A stretch of DNA of 64,000 bases from an uncultured Prevotella sp. GTDB lineage: Bacteria > Bacteroidota > Bacteroidia > Bacteroidales > Bacteroidaceae. The position numbers were made by a program, and so were the translations under genes. The number at the start of each line of letters is the position of its first letter. Position 1 is the first letter of the stretch. Positions 44,058 to 53,408 of the stretch are shown here, one piece after another. The notes beneath the pieces are model-generated. The model ran no database searches and had not been told where the DNA came from. It saw only the letters and a program-made list of their open reading frames with translations. The stretch lies in contig CALCHM010000128.1 in the NCBI GenBank assembly GCA_937901345.1, forward strand, positions 1-64,000, given 5' to 3'.

Positions 44058-45923
44058 TTACTTACTGTAGCGTTCCCAAACAGGATTTTGCACCAAAGCA
44101 CCTCCATTTTCAACACCGGCTATCTTCATTTCTTCAGCATAGATGGGGTTGTACATAGAGTAGAGTTGCTTTAAGCGGTTCTTTACGATTGTAGTTGCAG
44201 CCATGTGAGAAGTCAACACGTTTGATGTTGAGTTGTCATATTCAGCTTGACGAACGAGGTCGTACCAACGCTTGCCTTCACCAACAAATTCACGCTGACG
44301 TTCGTTATAAACGAGTGTGAGAAGCGTTGCACCACTCTTTCCTAAGGGATAAGCGGCAGAAAGACGTTCACTGCTATTTTCTGCATCTGGGAATTCATCA
44401 GGATTCTTCAACGTAGGATTAGAACGCTTGAACAATGCATTTACAAGGTCATAACCTTGCATGAGAAGAATTTGATTTTCGTTAGTTACGTCTATACGGT
44501 TAGTAGCACCATCTGAATTAGCATCAGAATTTGCAACTGTTACACCCGAATGCAAACGTGCGATTGCTTCAGCCTTGATCAACATGACATCAGCAGCACG
44601 ATAAACAGGCCAGTTGGCATCCATACTACCTGATTCACGATATTGATATTGAGCACCTAAAGACATATCTTCACGCTCGTTGTAGTTAATTGTACGTGCA
44701 ACATTCTTAATAATAGGATAAGCGCCTGTACTGTTATCGGGTTCGTACATGATAGTTGAGAGCAAACGATTGTCTGCCTTACCGAAACCCTTCTCTGCTT
44801 CATAGTTAGAAACACTTGAAATCAAGATATTACCAGCAACAAGAGGACCAGTAGATAATGAAGAACCGTAAGAAGACAAGTAGTTACCAATAGTTGGTGT
44901 TTTGTTTACAGAACCATCATACTGAAGTTCGAAGATAGATTCGTAAGTTGCATTTTTGCGACCAAAAACTGTTTCATAAACAACATCGTTCATGCTAAAG
45001 TTCTCAGGAACTGTCAACCAATCAATGGTAAGGTGATCCTTGACTTTATTGTCAAACACAGGATTTTCAGCGATATCTTCGTCGTATTCTTTCTGAATGT
45101 CGTTCAAAACATAGTCAGCATGTTCAATCGCCTTATTCAAGCAGTGTGTGATTTGATTACTTGCGTCTGCAACACTATCGCCCTTCGCATTTGAAGAACG
45201 AAGCAAGCAACTACGCCACAAATACATGTCTGCCATAAGCGCGTGAATACTACGCTTACCAAAGCGTCCCTTGTTGTTAGAAGCAGAACCGAAGTTTTCA
45301 GCAGACTTCTCAACAGTTGCTTCCAAATCAACGAGAAGTGAATCAAGAACATGCACACCCTTTGTTTGAGGTGTATTTGCACGCTTTGCTTCAGCGTCTG
45401 TAGAAATAGATTCAACTACAAAAGGAACGTCACGATATGCGCGAACAAGGTGGAAATAGTAAAGAGAGCGGAGCGCAAGAACTTCTGCCTTGAGAGGATT
45501 CCAGTCTGACATAGAGAAACTGGGGTCGCGTCCATCAGCAACCATCTTTTCACCATATTCAAGGACCTTATTACAATAGTTAATACCAGTGTAGAATTCA
45601 GCCCAGTCGAACATGCCTTCAGTAGGTTGCAACACACCTTCCTTAAAGTACATAATATCTGTGCGACTCAAGTTATTGAGCTTCATGTTGTCTGAACGGA
45701 CTTCACCCCACAAGAACATGCGGTCGGTAATGCCCCCAGAAATCATCTTGGCATACGCTGCAGCACGAACGTTGTCCAAGTCATTCTTGTCGTTCCAGAA
45801 GTCTTCTTCGGTAATTTGGTCTGTAGGCAACACTGTGAGATAGTCATCACATGACGTAATCCCCGCTGTCAACATCAAACCTCCGGCAAGAAATAGTTTT
45901 GAGAAAATATTCTTAATTTTCAT
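44058..45923 (-). CDS. SusD/RagB-like outer-membrane lipoprotein (first pair)
   Basis: A 621-residue SusD-family lipoprotein with leader MKIKNIFSKLFLAGGLML and lipobox ITSC (Cys at about 25). The mature start CDDYLTVLPTDQITEEDFWNDKNDLDNVRAAAYAKM is the textbook SusD opening. The TPR pattern follows in LKAEVLALRSLYYFHLVRAYRDVPFV (about 145-170), and the C-terminal NERQREFVGEGKRWYDLVRQ (about 555-575) is the conserved E-x-x-x-E-G-x-R-W-x-D-L signature. It lies 76 bases after its SusC, with a hairpin in between. Two fasciclin genes follow. Confidence 0.95.
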   Translation of the reverse strand: MKIKNIFSKLFLAGGLMLTAGITSCDDYLTVLPTDQITEEDFWNDKNDLDNVRAAAYAKMISGGITDRMFLWGEVRSDNMKLNNLSRTDIMYFKEGVLQPTEGMFDWAEFYTGINYCNKVLEYGEKMVADGRDPSFSMSDWNPLKAEVLALRSLYYFHLVRAYRDVPFVVESISTDAEAKRANTPQTKGVHVLDSLLVDLEATVEKSAENFGSASNNKGRFGKRSIHALMADMYLWRSCLLRSSNAKGDSVADASNQITHCLNKAIEHADYVLNDIQKEYDEDIAENPVFDNKVKDHLTIDWLTVPENFSMNDVVYETVFGRKNATYESIFELQYDGSVNKTPTIGNYLSSYGSSLSTGPLVAGNILISSVSNYEAEKGFGKADNRLLSTIMYEPDNSTGAYPIIKNVARTINYNEREDMSLGAQYQYRESGSMDANWPVYRAADVMLIKAEAIARLHSGVTVANSDANSDGATNRIDVTNENQILLMQGYDLVNALFKRSNPTLKNPDEFPDAENSSERLSAAYPLGKSGATLLTLVYNERQREFVGEGKRWYDLVRQAEYDNSTSNVLTSHMAATTIVKNRLKQLYSMYNPIYAEEMKIAGVENGGALVQNPVWERYSK

Positions 45924-45956
45924 TGTAGTATAAGTTAAATGTGAAAGTCTGCGGCG

Positions 45957-45977
45957 GCAACCCTAAGTTTGGGTTGC
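45957..45977. other. Intercistronic hairpin between first susC and susD
   Basis: Perfect 7-bp stem GCAACCC / GGGTTGC with a 7-base loop, no T-run. Same place as the hairpin between the second pair, though the sequences are unrelated. Confidence 0.65.
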
Positions 45978-45999
45978 ACACCGTTAAACTTTTAACTTT

Positions 46000-48900
46000 T
46001 TAGAAACCAAAGTTCAAGCTGAATGTGAATGAGCGAGAACGGGGTGTTTGTGAACTGTCAACACAAGGATTCCAACCACCTGCAGAGTGTTCGGGGTCTG
46101 TACCTGAGTACTTAGTCCAGAAGATGAGGTTGTTACCAGAAGCAGCAATGTTCAACTGACTCAAACCATACTTCTTCAACTTAGCAGGATCCACGCTATA
46201 TGAAATCTGCATATACTGGAAGCGGAGGAAGTCACCAGGTTCTACGTAGCGGTCGCTTACCAATGCATTGTAAGAAGTACCTGCAGAAGCATTCATCGCA
46301 CGTGGAATATCAGTTACGTCACCATTCTTACGCCAGCGGTGAGCAACAGATGCACACTGGTTCTTGTTTGTACGCATGTCTTCAGCATAAAGACGTGCCA
46401 TGTTCAAAATCTTGTTACCGATACGGAAGTTGAAGTTTGTCTTCAAGCGCCAACGACCATAAGTGAAGTCAACACCGAAACCACCATTGATATCGGGGTT
46501 AGAACCACCGAGGTAAACGATATCGAGTTCATCGATGTTACCATCATGGTTGATATCTTCGTAAATTACGTCACCACCCTGGAACTGATAGTTTCTACCA
46601 CCATAGTTGAAGTAGATGGGGAGAGGATTACCACGCTTATCGTAGATAACGTTACCTTCTGCATCGCGAGCAATAGGAGCAGTCTTACCTGTAGCAGCTG
46701 CAGTATTTACATTACCCTTAGCATCGTAGTATTCATTCTTTGACTGATCAAGGAAGTAACCGTTGTGATCGTAGTCGTAAGCATAAACACCCTTATAACG
46801 GAAACCGTAGATACCACCGAGAGCGTGACCGATTTGTACACGCTTCACATAACTGTGGTTGTTATAAGTGTAGTCAGCATTAGCTGCTGCCAACACGTTA
46901 GCGTCCATTTCTGTGATTGTGTTCACGTTCTGTGCGAAGTTCACACGGAAGTTCATGTGGAACTTACCAACCTTGAACACATCCTTAGTGTTGATATACA
47001 ATTCCCAACCTTCATTTTCCATTGAACCTACGTTTGCAGAACTCAAGTTGCTGAAACCTGTAGAAGAAGGAATACGAACACCATAGTTCAAAAGGTCAGT
47101 CGTCTTTTTCTTATAAGCGTTGAAGTCCAATTTGAAGAGACCGTCAAAGAGGTGTAAGTCAGCACCAAGGTTCCATGACTGAGTCTTTTCCCAACGGATC
47201 TCTGTCAAACGGAGGTTTGTAGGAGCAATACCCTGAACACCGTTGTAAGAACCAGATGCACCATACTTATTATAGATAAGACCTTCACCGAAACTACAGT
47301 TACCTACGATACCCCAACCTGGACGGAATGAGAGCATGTTGATAACACCACGGAGAGGTTCGAAGAAGCGTTCGTCAGAGATATTCCAACGTGCTGAAAC
47401 ACCAGGGAAGAAACCCCACTTGTTACCAGAACCGAACTTCGTTGAACCATCGGCACGGAGCGTAGCACTCAATGAGTACTTAGAACCGAATGAGTAGTGC
47501 ATACTAGCAATACCTGACATTGTATGTCCCATCCAAGTACCTGAAGAAGAACCTGTAAGATAACCAGGAACAGTTGGGTCTGTGATACCACCACTAATAC
47601 CTGTTGAAGAGAGGTTTTGACTAGTACCTTCACTAGAACCCATTTCACCACGTACCATCAACTGGAATGAATGTCTGTCATCGTAGAAGAAGGGTTTGAA
47701 AACCAAAGAGTGACGTGTTGTAAAGCTAAAGTTCTTTGAGTCACTGTTTGAAGTTCTGTCAATACCATTACTCCACTTTTCAGAAGTCAAAGAGTGAGGA
47801 TAGTAAGAATTATCTGTCTGAGTATTAGCGTTCATGTGAACTTCACCAGTATAATCCAACTGAGTAGACTCATCATCCTTACCCAAGAGTTTGTACTCAA
47901 TTGAGAACATAGGAGTGATAGTATACGTAGAAGTAGTAGCCCACGCTTCATTAGCAGTAGCAACAGGGTTACCGTTGCTAACCATATCACTAAGGTAATA
48001 TGAAGTAAGATTTGAACCATTATCAACCAAACCTGCAGCACCAGCAGCAGGAGGCATGATGTAGTAATCACCTGTTTGATAATAAGTCTGAGTTATCTTA
48101 TCATATTCGTTACGATAAACAGCCATATTAGGCATTGCCTGATAAGCGCTACCTAAGATACCATTATAGTTCTTTTGGTTATTCGTGTAAGCCAACGCAA
48201 AGTTAGAAGAGAACTTAATGCGGTCAGATACCCAATAGTCCAAAGCCAAACGTGTAGTGAAACGATCCAATTGCTGCTTGATGATAGAACCAGTTTCATG
48301 GTCGTAAGAAGCTGAAACACGGAAAGTTGCCTTTTCACCACCACCAGCGATATTCACACCATAGTTGTGAGTTTGACCAAACTGTGTAACTTCATCAATC
48401 CAGTCTGTGTTCTTGTTGTAGTTAGCATAGTAAGCGGGGTGACTCTGGAGGTAAGAGATTTCTACGATACCAGAAGCAACGTCACTTTGCTTAGGATTAA
48501 AGTATGCTTCCTTCAACATCATTGTGTAACCGTCACCATTAAGCATCTTCATGCCTTCAGGCTGCCAGTTACCAGAGAAACGATAACTGAAGTTCACCTT
48601 TGTCTTACCGCGAGAACCACGACGTGTCTTAATTTCAATAACACCGTTAGAACCACGTGAACCCCAAATTGCTGTTGCAGAAGCGTCCTTCAATACGTTA
48701 ATGCTCTGAATATCTTCAGGGTTAACCTGGAGAAGAGTAGCAAACTTTTCTTCATCCATGTTGTTTGCATCGAAATCATCACGGTTATAATCTTCAAGAG
48801 GATAACCATCGACAACGATAAGAGGTTCTGAAGATCCGTTGATTGAAGTTACACCACGGAGACGCATTGAAGTACCAGCACCAAGATTACCAGAATTTTG

Positions 48901-49383
48901 AACGATGTCAAGACCTGCGATCTGACCTTGAAGCGCTTCACCTGCTGTTTCAAATGAAAGACCAGCCATTTCATCCATATTCAAAGACTGCTGAGCTACA
49001 GAGATTTCGCGTTCAGGAATAGTCAAACCATTTGTTTTAACCTTACGCTTACCTACAACCTGAGCTTCGCCCATCATTGAATTATCCTTCAATTCCACTT
49101 TAAAAGTAGAAGTGTCACCTATGGGCAACTTGCGAGTTGCATAACCAATGTAAGAAACTTGCAAAGTATTTGCAGGATTCTTAATTGTCAAACTAAAGTT
49201 ACCACTTGCGTCTGTTTGAGTAGCAGAAACCACACGGTTTGTTTTATCCAACTCAACAACATTCGCCATAATCACGGGTCCGTCGAGTTCGCTCCATACA
49301 TGACCCGAAATTCTCTTTTGTGCCATAACCGCCGTAAAGGCACAGCACAATGCGAGGGTTAAGAGATACTTTATGTAATTCAT
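46000..49383 (-). CDS. SusC/RagA-like TonB-dependent outer-membrane transporter (first pair)
   Basis: A 1127-residue TonB-dependent channel with signal peptide MNYIKYLLTLALCCAFTAVMAQ. A carboxypeptidase-regulatory-like domain (about 22-95; ISGHVWSELDGPVIMANV) precedes a short TonB-box region, then the plug, with LRGVTSINGSSEPLIVVDG (about 180-198) and INVLKDASATAIWGSRGSNGVIEI (about 225-248), the standard SusC signatures. The barrel ends SFTFSLNFGF, with a terminal Phe as expected for BAM recognition. It starts 12 bases after the large fasciclin gene, so the two are certainly co-transcribed. Confidence 0.96.
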   Translation of the reverse strand: MNYIKYLLTLALCCAFTAVMAQKRISGHVWSELDGPVIMANVVELDKTNRVVSATQTDASGNFSLTIKNPANTLQVSYIGYATRKLPIGDTSTFKVELKDNSMMGEAQVVGKRKVKTNGLTIPEREISVAQQSLNMDEMAGLSFETAGEALQGQIAGLDIVQNSGNLGAGTSMRLRGVTSINGSSEPLIVVDGYPLEDYNRDDFDANNMDEEKFATLLQVNPEDIQSINVLKDASATAIWGSRGSNGVIEIKTRRGSRGKTKVNFSYRFSGNWQPEGMKMLNGDGYTMMLKEAYFNPKQSDVASGIVEISYLQSHPAYYANYNKNTDWIDEVTQFGQTHNYGVNIAGGGEKATFRVSASYDHETGSIIKQQLDRFTTRLALDYWVSDRIKFSSNFALAYTNNQKNYNGILGSAYQAMPNMAVYRNEYDKITQTYYQTGDYYIMPPAAGAAGLVDNGSNLTSYYLSDMVSNGNPVATANEAWATTSTYTITPMFSIEYKLLGKDDESTQLDYTGEVHMNANTQTDNSYYPHSLTSEKWSNGIDRTSNSDSKNFSFTTRHSLVFKPFFYDDRHSFQLMVRGEMGSSEGTSQNLSSTGISGGITDPTVPGYLTGSSSGTWMGHTMSGIASMHYSFGSKYSLSATLRADGSTKFGSGNKWGFFPGVSARWNISDERFFEPLRGVINMLSFRPGWGIVGNCSFGEGLIYNKYGASGSYNGVQGIAPTNLRLTEIRWEKTQSWNLGADLHLFDGLFKLDFNAYKKKTTDLLNYGVRIPSSTGFSNLSSANVGSMENEGWELYINTKDVFKVGKFHMNFRVNFAQNVNTITEMDANVLAAANADYTYNNHSYVKRVQIGHALGGIYGFRYKGVYAYDYDHNGYFLDQSKNEYYDAKGNVNTAAATGKTAPIARDAEGNVIYDKRGNPLPIYFNYGGRNYQFQGGDVIYEDINHDGNIDELDIVYLGGSNPDINGGFGVDFTYGRWRLKTNFNFRIGNKILNMARLYAEDMRTNKNQCASVAHRWRKNGDVTDIPRAMNASAGTSYNALVSDRYVEPGDFLRFQYMQISYSVDPAKLKKYGLSQLNIAASGNNLIFWTKYSGTDPEHSAGGWNPCVDSSQTPRSRSFTFSLNFGF

Positions 49384-49395
49384 ATTAATAACTTA

Positions 49396-52300
49396 TTATC
49401 TGAGTCTGTATTTTGCTGTGTAAGCATTAAGTTCTTCTGGTGTTGCATAGTTCCAGAAGTCGAAATTACCAACGGGCATTTCATTCTTTGTGGGATCACC
49501 TTCGAAGTAAAGTCCCTTATAGTCTTCAGGACTATTGAAGTTGAGATAACCATCAATCTGATGAAGCACTACATAAGAAGAATTCTTCACATAACTTGCC
49601 GATGCAGCACGTGCATTATAGCAAATATCACGAGCAAGAAGGTTTCTATTTTCTTCTGACGCAACCACATCAACTGTTTTTCCACTTCTATCAAGCACTG
49701 AAAGCGCTGAAGGAGACTGAATTACCTCCAATGAAAGGTAAGAGTTTGTTACATTATCAATACATGAAGTCTGATATTGCTGTGTACTTGTAACGTTATC
49801 AACGAATACAGATTGGTCTTGGAAGTGATACTTCACGAAGTTTACGAGAACTGTAATCATTGTTCTTGCCTTAATGCTATCAACTGAAGAAAGCTTATCT
49901 TCTTCATTCTTATGTGCAGTCACCCACTCATCAATTTCCGTCCAAGTCATGAGACCCTTTGCACGTGCAGCCTCAACTTGCTCATTGGTAGGAATATAAA
50001 TAGTGTAGTTGTAATTATTGAAGAAGCGCACAAGCTGTTCATTATTTGCAGGGCAGTAAGTTGTTGTACCTTGAATATTATCATTCTGACGAGCAAAAAT
50101 GTGGAACTTCAACTTTTCAGCCTGTTCTTCAGCTGCAGTCATAGCCTTCATCTTACCTGTAGGCTTGCCATCCTTATCAAGTTCAGGATATTCAAAGTAA
50201 CCGCACGCACGGAGCAAGTCGCTACTTACGTATTCAGGATTTGCCAATTCATAGAATGCAGTATAAGGATTTTCTGCAGGAATCTTGAAATGACTGTAAA
50301 CTGAACGCATAGTAGGCTGAACGGGACGGTCAATAAGATAAGTCATACCGTTACCATAACCGTTTGAAGACTGAGTTTTATCATAACCTTCAAGAACTAC
50401 AGCAGTGTGGTCATTTTCAACGTAACCTTCAGCAGGGTCGTTAATCATTACCTGATAACCACCTTCCACCTTCATACCTACGTTCTTAGCATCAAATGTA
50501 CCCTTTTCTGTCAAGCGAAGAGGAGCACCACTACGTGAAAGATAATAAGTACGTCCATCATTCACACCAGCAGGATCGTCGTGTACGAGGATGTGTTGGT
50601 CAACCATTTCAATGAGATTCATGCGCTTTTGCTGACCTACGCCACTTTGCATATTATCTGTTACCTTTGACACGTAAGAATTACCCTTCTTCTTGTCGGT
50701 ACCAGGTTGCTGACCCTTAGCCATTGCATAGTTGTAAGCAGTTGCTTCAACAGGAATCACCGCACCACGAGTCTTGTCGTCATACTTGAAACTCCAGTAA
50801 TAACGGTTATTAGACTTCGCTCCGAAAGGTTGAGTTGCGAAACTTGCAGGTTCAACATATCCATACTGTTCAAGACCTTCGTCAACAGGAACAAAGAATG
50901 AGAAGTGACTCTGCATGGCCTTGAGGTAAGTAGAGAAATACTGCTTCAAGGGCGCATTGTTATAAGAAGTACCTTCAATAAAGTTATCGTCGGCCTTAAC
51001 TACAGAACGAATAATCTGAGTATTGTTTGAAATCAAAGCAGGAGCGATAACAGAAGCATAATCGGCAGGTGCGTCAACCGTATTGGTGATGTAAAGCACA
51101 CCATTGTTTGCAAGAATACAGTTATCGATGTGCGCCTTATAATCTTCTTCAGAAGTATAACTTGCAAACATCTGGTCTTGCGCGTCATTCACGATTGTCA
51201 AGTACTTACTGGGCACTGATTCGTTGAATGAGTCCTTCATCAAGTTCTGAATCAAAGGTTGAATCAAGTGAATAGGAATTTGATAAAGGTTTGTCAAGAG
51301 GTTTTCTTCTGTATTGGGAAGTGTTCCGTAACGCTGAATCAAGTCAGTACCACCACCATAAACGAAATAGTTTACCATCGCCTGATCACTAGGCACGAAC
51401 ATTGCTGCCATATCTTGCTCCTTTGCAGTTGAAGAAGACACAGCATATTGATTCCATCCTGGGTCGAAGGGCAAATACTGTTGTTCGCTACCAAACGCCA
51501 AATTATCGGGACGCTTAGAGACAGAACCACCACCCTGTGAACGGTTAGAGATATAGCGCTTTTCAAAAACAGAATCGGCAGGAATTTCATTCAATGCCTT
51601 ATACTGACGTGTAAGTTGCTCATTATAATAAGGAGCAGCAAAACGATCGAGCATTGCACTGAAATAATTTGTCTTACCGTTTGAACGAATCATTTCGGCC
51701 ATATTACCGGGAGGCAACAACACCTTGTCCAAAAGATGAATGTAACCATTCAAACAAACAATATCACCATCGATAATACGACAATCATTAATAAAGCCGA
51801 AACTTGATTGACCTTCCAAGAAATAAGGTCTTCCCATGATCTTTTCAACGTCAGCAAAGGTGATATTCTTCATCTTCATCTGACCTTCAAGGAAGTGAGA
51901 CATCATAGGATCTGTAGCATCGAGTGCCATGTAAACAGAATCTCCCTTTTCACGAAGATTCTTAAACCAGTCTGTGTCAGCTGTAGACTGAGTAGCAGGA
52001 AGTTCTGTTACCGCCCAACGCGTAACAGAGTCTGATGCTGTAGCTGACGTTCCCTGACGCAAGCAGAGGTTTTTTCCGCCGCCTTCTGTGTTTGCCAACA
52101 TTTCAAGCACGTAAGCATTGTTCAACATAGAACTGTTGAGCAACACGCGTTTCTGATTCTTAGAGAGCCCTTCATAACTGGTCACTCCCCAAGGATTGTT
52201 CTTAAAGAACTCGCCATAAGCCGAGTCGTTTGCAACAAAGAGGGTTTTACTACCCGTCTTAGAAAGCACTTCGGCATACTCCAAGTCATCGATAAGACGA

Positions 52301-52491
52301 ACCACCGTAGAGTAATTACCACGATTCTGCAATTCATGGTAAATACTCTGCCCAAGGAACGAGGGTGTACTTTCCTCGTAATCCTTCAGATGGAACTTGT
52401 CATCCGAGCAGGAAGTAAAACCGACAGTAGAAAGCAGCGCAGCATTAAGCAACGCCATTCCCATTTTGCTAAAATGGTTTTTCATACGCAT
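49396..52491 (-). CDS. Large multi-FAS1 fasciclin lipoprotein (first of locus)
   Basis: A 1031-residue predicted surface lipoprotein and first gene of the locus. The start is taken at 52491 (an ATG at 52485 is equally possible); both give a leader ending GFTSC. At least three and probably four FAS1-like modules are visible, each with a strand of the type TLFVANDSAYGEFF (about 78), MFVPSDQAMVNYFV (about 365), FFVPVDEGLEQYG (about 535) or IYIPTNEQVEAARA (about 885) and a closing helix-strand such as YIHLLDKVLLPPGNM or VLHQIDGYLNF. Large mature size and repeated modules suggest a long surface adhesin or scaffold presenting ligands to the SusCD pair encoded 12 bases downstream. Confidence 0.88.
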   Translation of the reverse strand: MRMKNHFSKMGMALLNAALLSTVGFTSCSDDKFHLKDYEESTPSFLGQSIYHELQNRGNYSTVVRLIDDLEYAEVLSKTGSKTLFVANDSAYGEFFKNNPWGVTSYEGLSKNQKRVLLNSSMLNNAYVLEMLANTEGGGKNLCLRQGTSATASDSVTRWAVTELPATQSTADTDWFKNLREKGDSVYMALDATDPMMSHFLEGQMKMKNITFADVEKIMGRPYFLEGQSSFGFINDCRIIDGDIVCLNGYIHLLDKVLLPPGNMAEMIRSNGKTNYFSAMLDRFAAPYYNEQLTRQYKALNEIPADSVFEKRYISNRSQGGGSVSKRPDNLAFGSEQQYLPFDPGWNQYAVSSSTAKEQDMAAMFVPSDQAMVNYFVYGGGTDLIQRYGTLPNTEENLLTNLYQIPIHLIQPLIQNLMKDSFNESVPSKYLTIVNDAQDQMFASYTSEEDYKAHIDNCILANNGVLYITNTVDAPADYASVIAPALISNNTQIIRSVVKADDNFIEGTSYNNAPLKQYFSTYLKAMQSHFSFFVPVDEGLEQYGYVEPASFATQPFGAKSNNRYYWSFKYDDKTRGAVIPVEATAYNYAMAKGQQPGTDKKKGNSYVSKVTDNMQSGVGQQKRMNLIEMVDQHILVHDDPAGVNDGRTYYLSRSGAPLRLTEKGTFDAKNVGMKVEGGYQVMINDPAEGYVENDHTAVVLEGYDKTQSSNGYGNGMTYLIDRPVQPTMRSVYSHFKIPAENPYTAFYELANPEYVSSDLLRACGYFEYPELDKDGKPTGKMKAMTAAEEQAEKLKFHIFARQNDNIQGTTTYCPANNEQLVRFFNNYNYTIYIPTNEQVEAARAKGLMTWTEIDEWVTAHKNEEDKLSSVDSIKARTMITVLVNFVKYHFQDQSVFVDNVTSTQQYQTSCIDNVTNSYLSLEVIQSPSALSVLDRSGKTVDVVASEENRNLLARDICYNARAASASYVKNSSYVVLHQIDGYLNFNSPEDYKGLYFEGDPTKNEMPVGNFDFWNYATPEELNAYTAKYRLR

Positions 52492-53040
52492 CAAGATAAA
52501 AATTATAATGTTGTTATTGTTGTTAAGCGCTGTTCCCATTTGGGCACACCGAGTGCATAGTACATGGGAATGAGGCAAATTTAGCAGTTTTTTGCTAAAT
52601 CACCTTGACAATTTTATTTTTTTTATGATTCCACCAGAAAAATTCCCTGTTTAAAGCAAAAAAAATGTTAACAAAAAATATATTCTACATCACATACCAC
52701 CATAAAATGACATAAAGCGACTTCCGTTAATCAGACTCTCTAAAAAACTCTTTACAAAACAGCATTTTGTTATATTATTTCGCCATATTAAAAATATTAC
52801 CTATTGATTTTCTGATATTTAATAGACACATCCACTATTTTATCAATTGTTCATAATTAAATATTTTCCAACAGTCCATTCCCCTTCATAAGAAATTATA
52901 AAAAATTCAACGTTTCAAAGGAGATAAGGAATCTTGTGAAAACTTTACACACAGAACCATCATCAAAAAAGAAACTGAAGTAAGACACGCGTAAAATATC
53001 TGGTGTCAATTCGCAATAGTGATTATACGTGAGAACATGA
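52492..53040. other. AT-rich leader/promoter region of the fasciclin/SusCD locus
   Basis: About 550 bases, strongly AT-rich, with T-tracts. A minus-strand TAAATTTG box (complement of 52576-52583), some 85 bases before the start codon, fits the -7 element, but no TTTG -33 is at the expected distance. No regulator gene, anti-sigma or HTCS is encoded nearby. Confidence 0.4.
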
Positions 53041-53044
53041 ATAT

Positions 53045-53311
53045 CTACAACACGCAAAAATGATATTGCGCAAGAAAAATGACTTTCTACGACACGCAAA
53101 AATGATATTGCGCAAGAAAAACGACTTCCTACAACACGCAAAAGTGATTTTGCGCAAGAAAAATGACTTTCTATAACACGCAAAAGTGATTCTGCGCAAG
53201 AAAATGACTTTCTACAACACGCAAAAGTGATTCTACGCAAGAAAAACGACTTCCTACAACACGCAAAAGTGATTTTGCGCGGGAAAAATGACTTTCTACA
53301 ACACGCAATGG
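53045..53311. repeat. Array E: 42-bp tandem repeat with CGCAAAA/TTTTGCG hairpin
   Basis: CTACAACACG-type unit starts lie at 53045, 53087, 53129, 53171, 53212, 53254 and 53296 (steps 42, 42, 42, 41, 42, 42). Unlike array A the whole unit is conserved. Each holds a palindrome: perfect CGCAAAA-GTGA-TTTTGCG at 53137-53154, weaker versions elsewhere. The inter-hairpin part reads CAAGAAAAACGACTTCCTA with single changes. A minus-strand frame stays open through it with a 14-residue repeat that shifts frame at the 41-bp unit; I do not call it a gene. It lies upstream of the fasciclin locus. Confidence 0.9.
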
Positions 53312-53408
53312 TGGTAAAACGGCTGGTTTCCCCCACCCTTCGTTGCATCATATAGCATGCACTTCTGAAATCGCCACTACTTCAAATCTAACACTAATAG
53401 CGCAGTAG

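Noticed and set aside
34133..52491. Fasciclin/SusCD locus as an ordinary polysaccharide utilisation locus
   Set aside because: No carbohydrate-active enzyme or HTCS/ECF-FecR regulator inside or next to it. GH20 and GH43-like genes are more than 15 kb away with other transcription units between.
52896..53351. 151-codon minus-strand frame through array E
   Set aside because: Made almost only of translated 42-bp repeats (14-residue units) that shift frame at the 41-bp unit; no start context or homology pattern.
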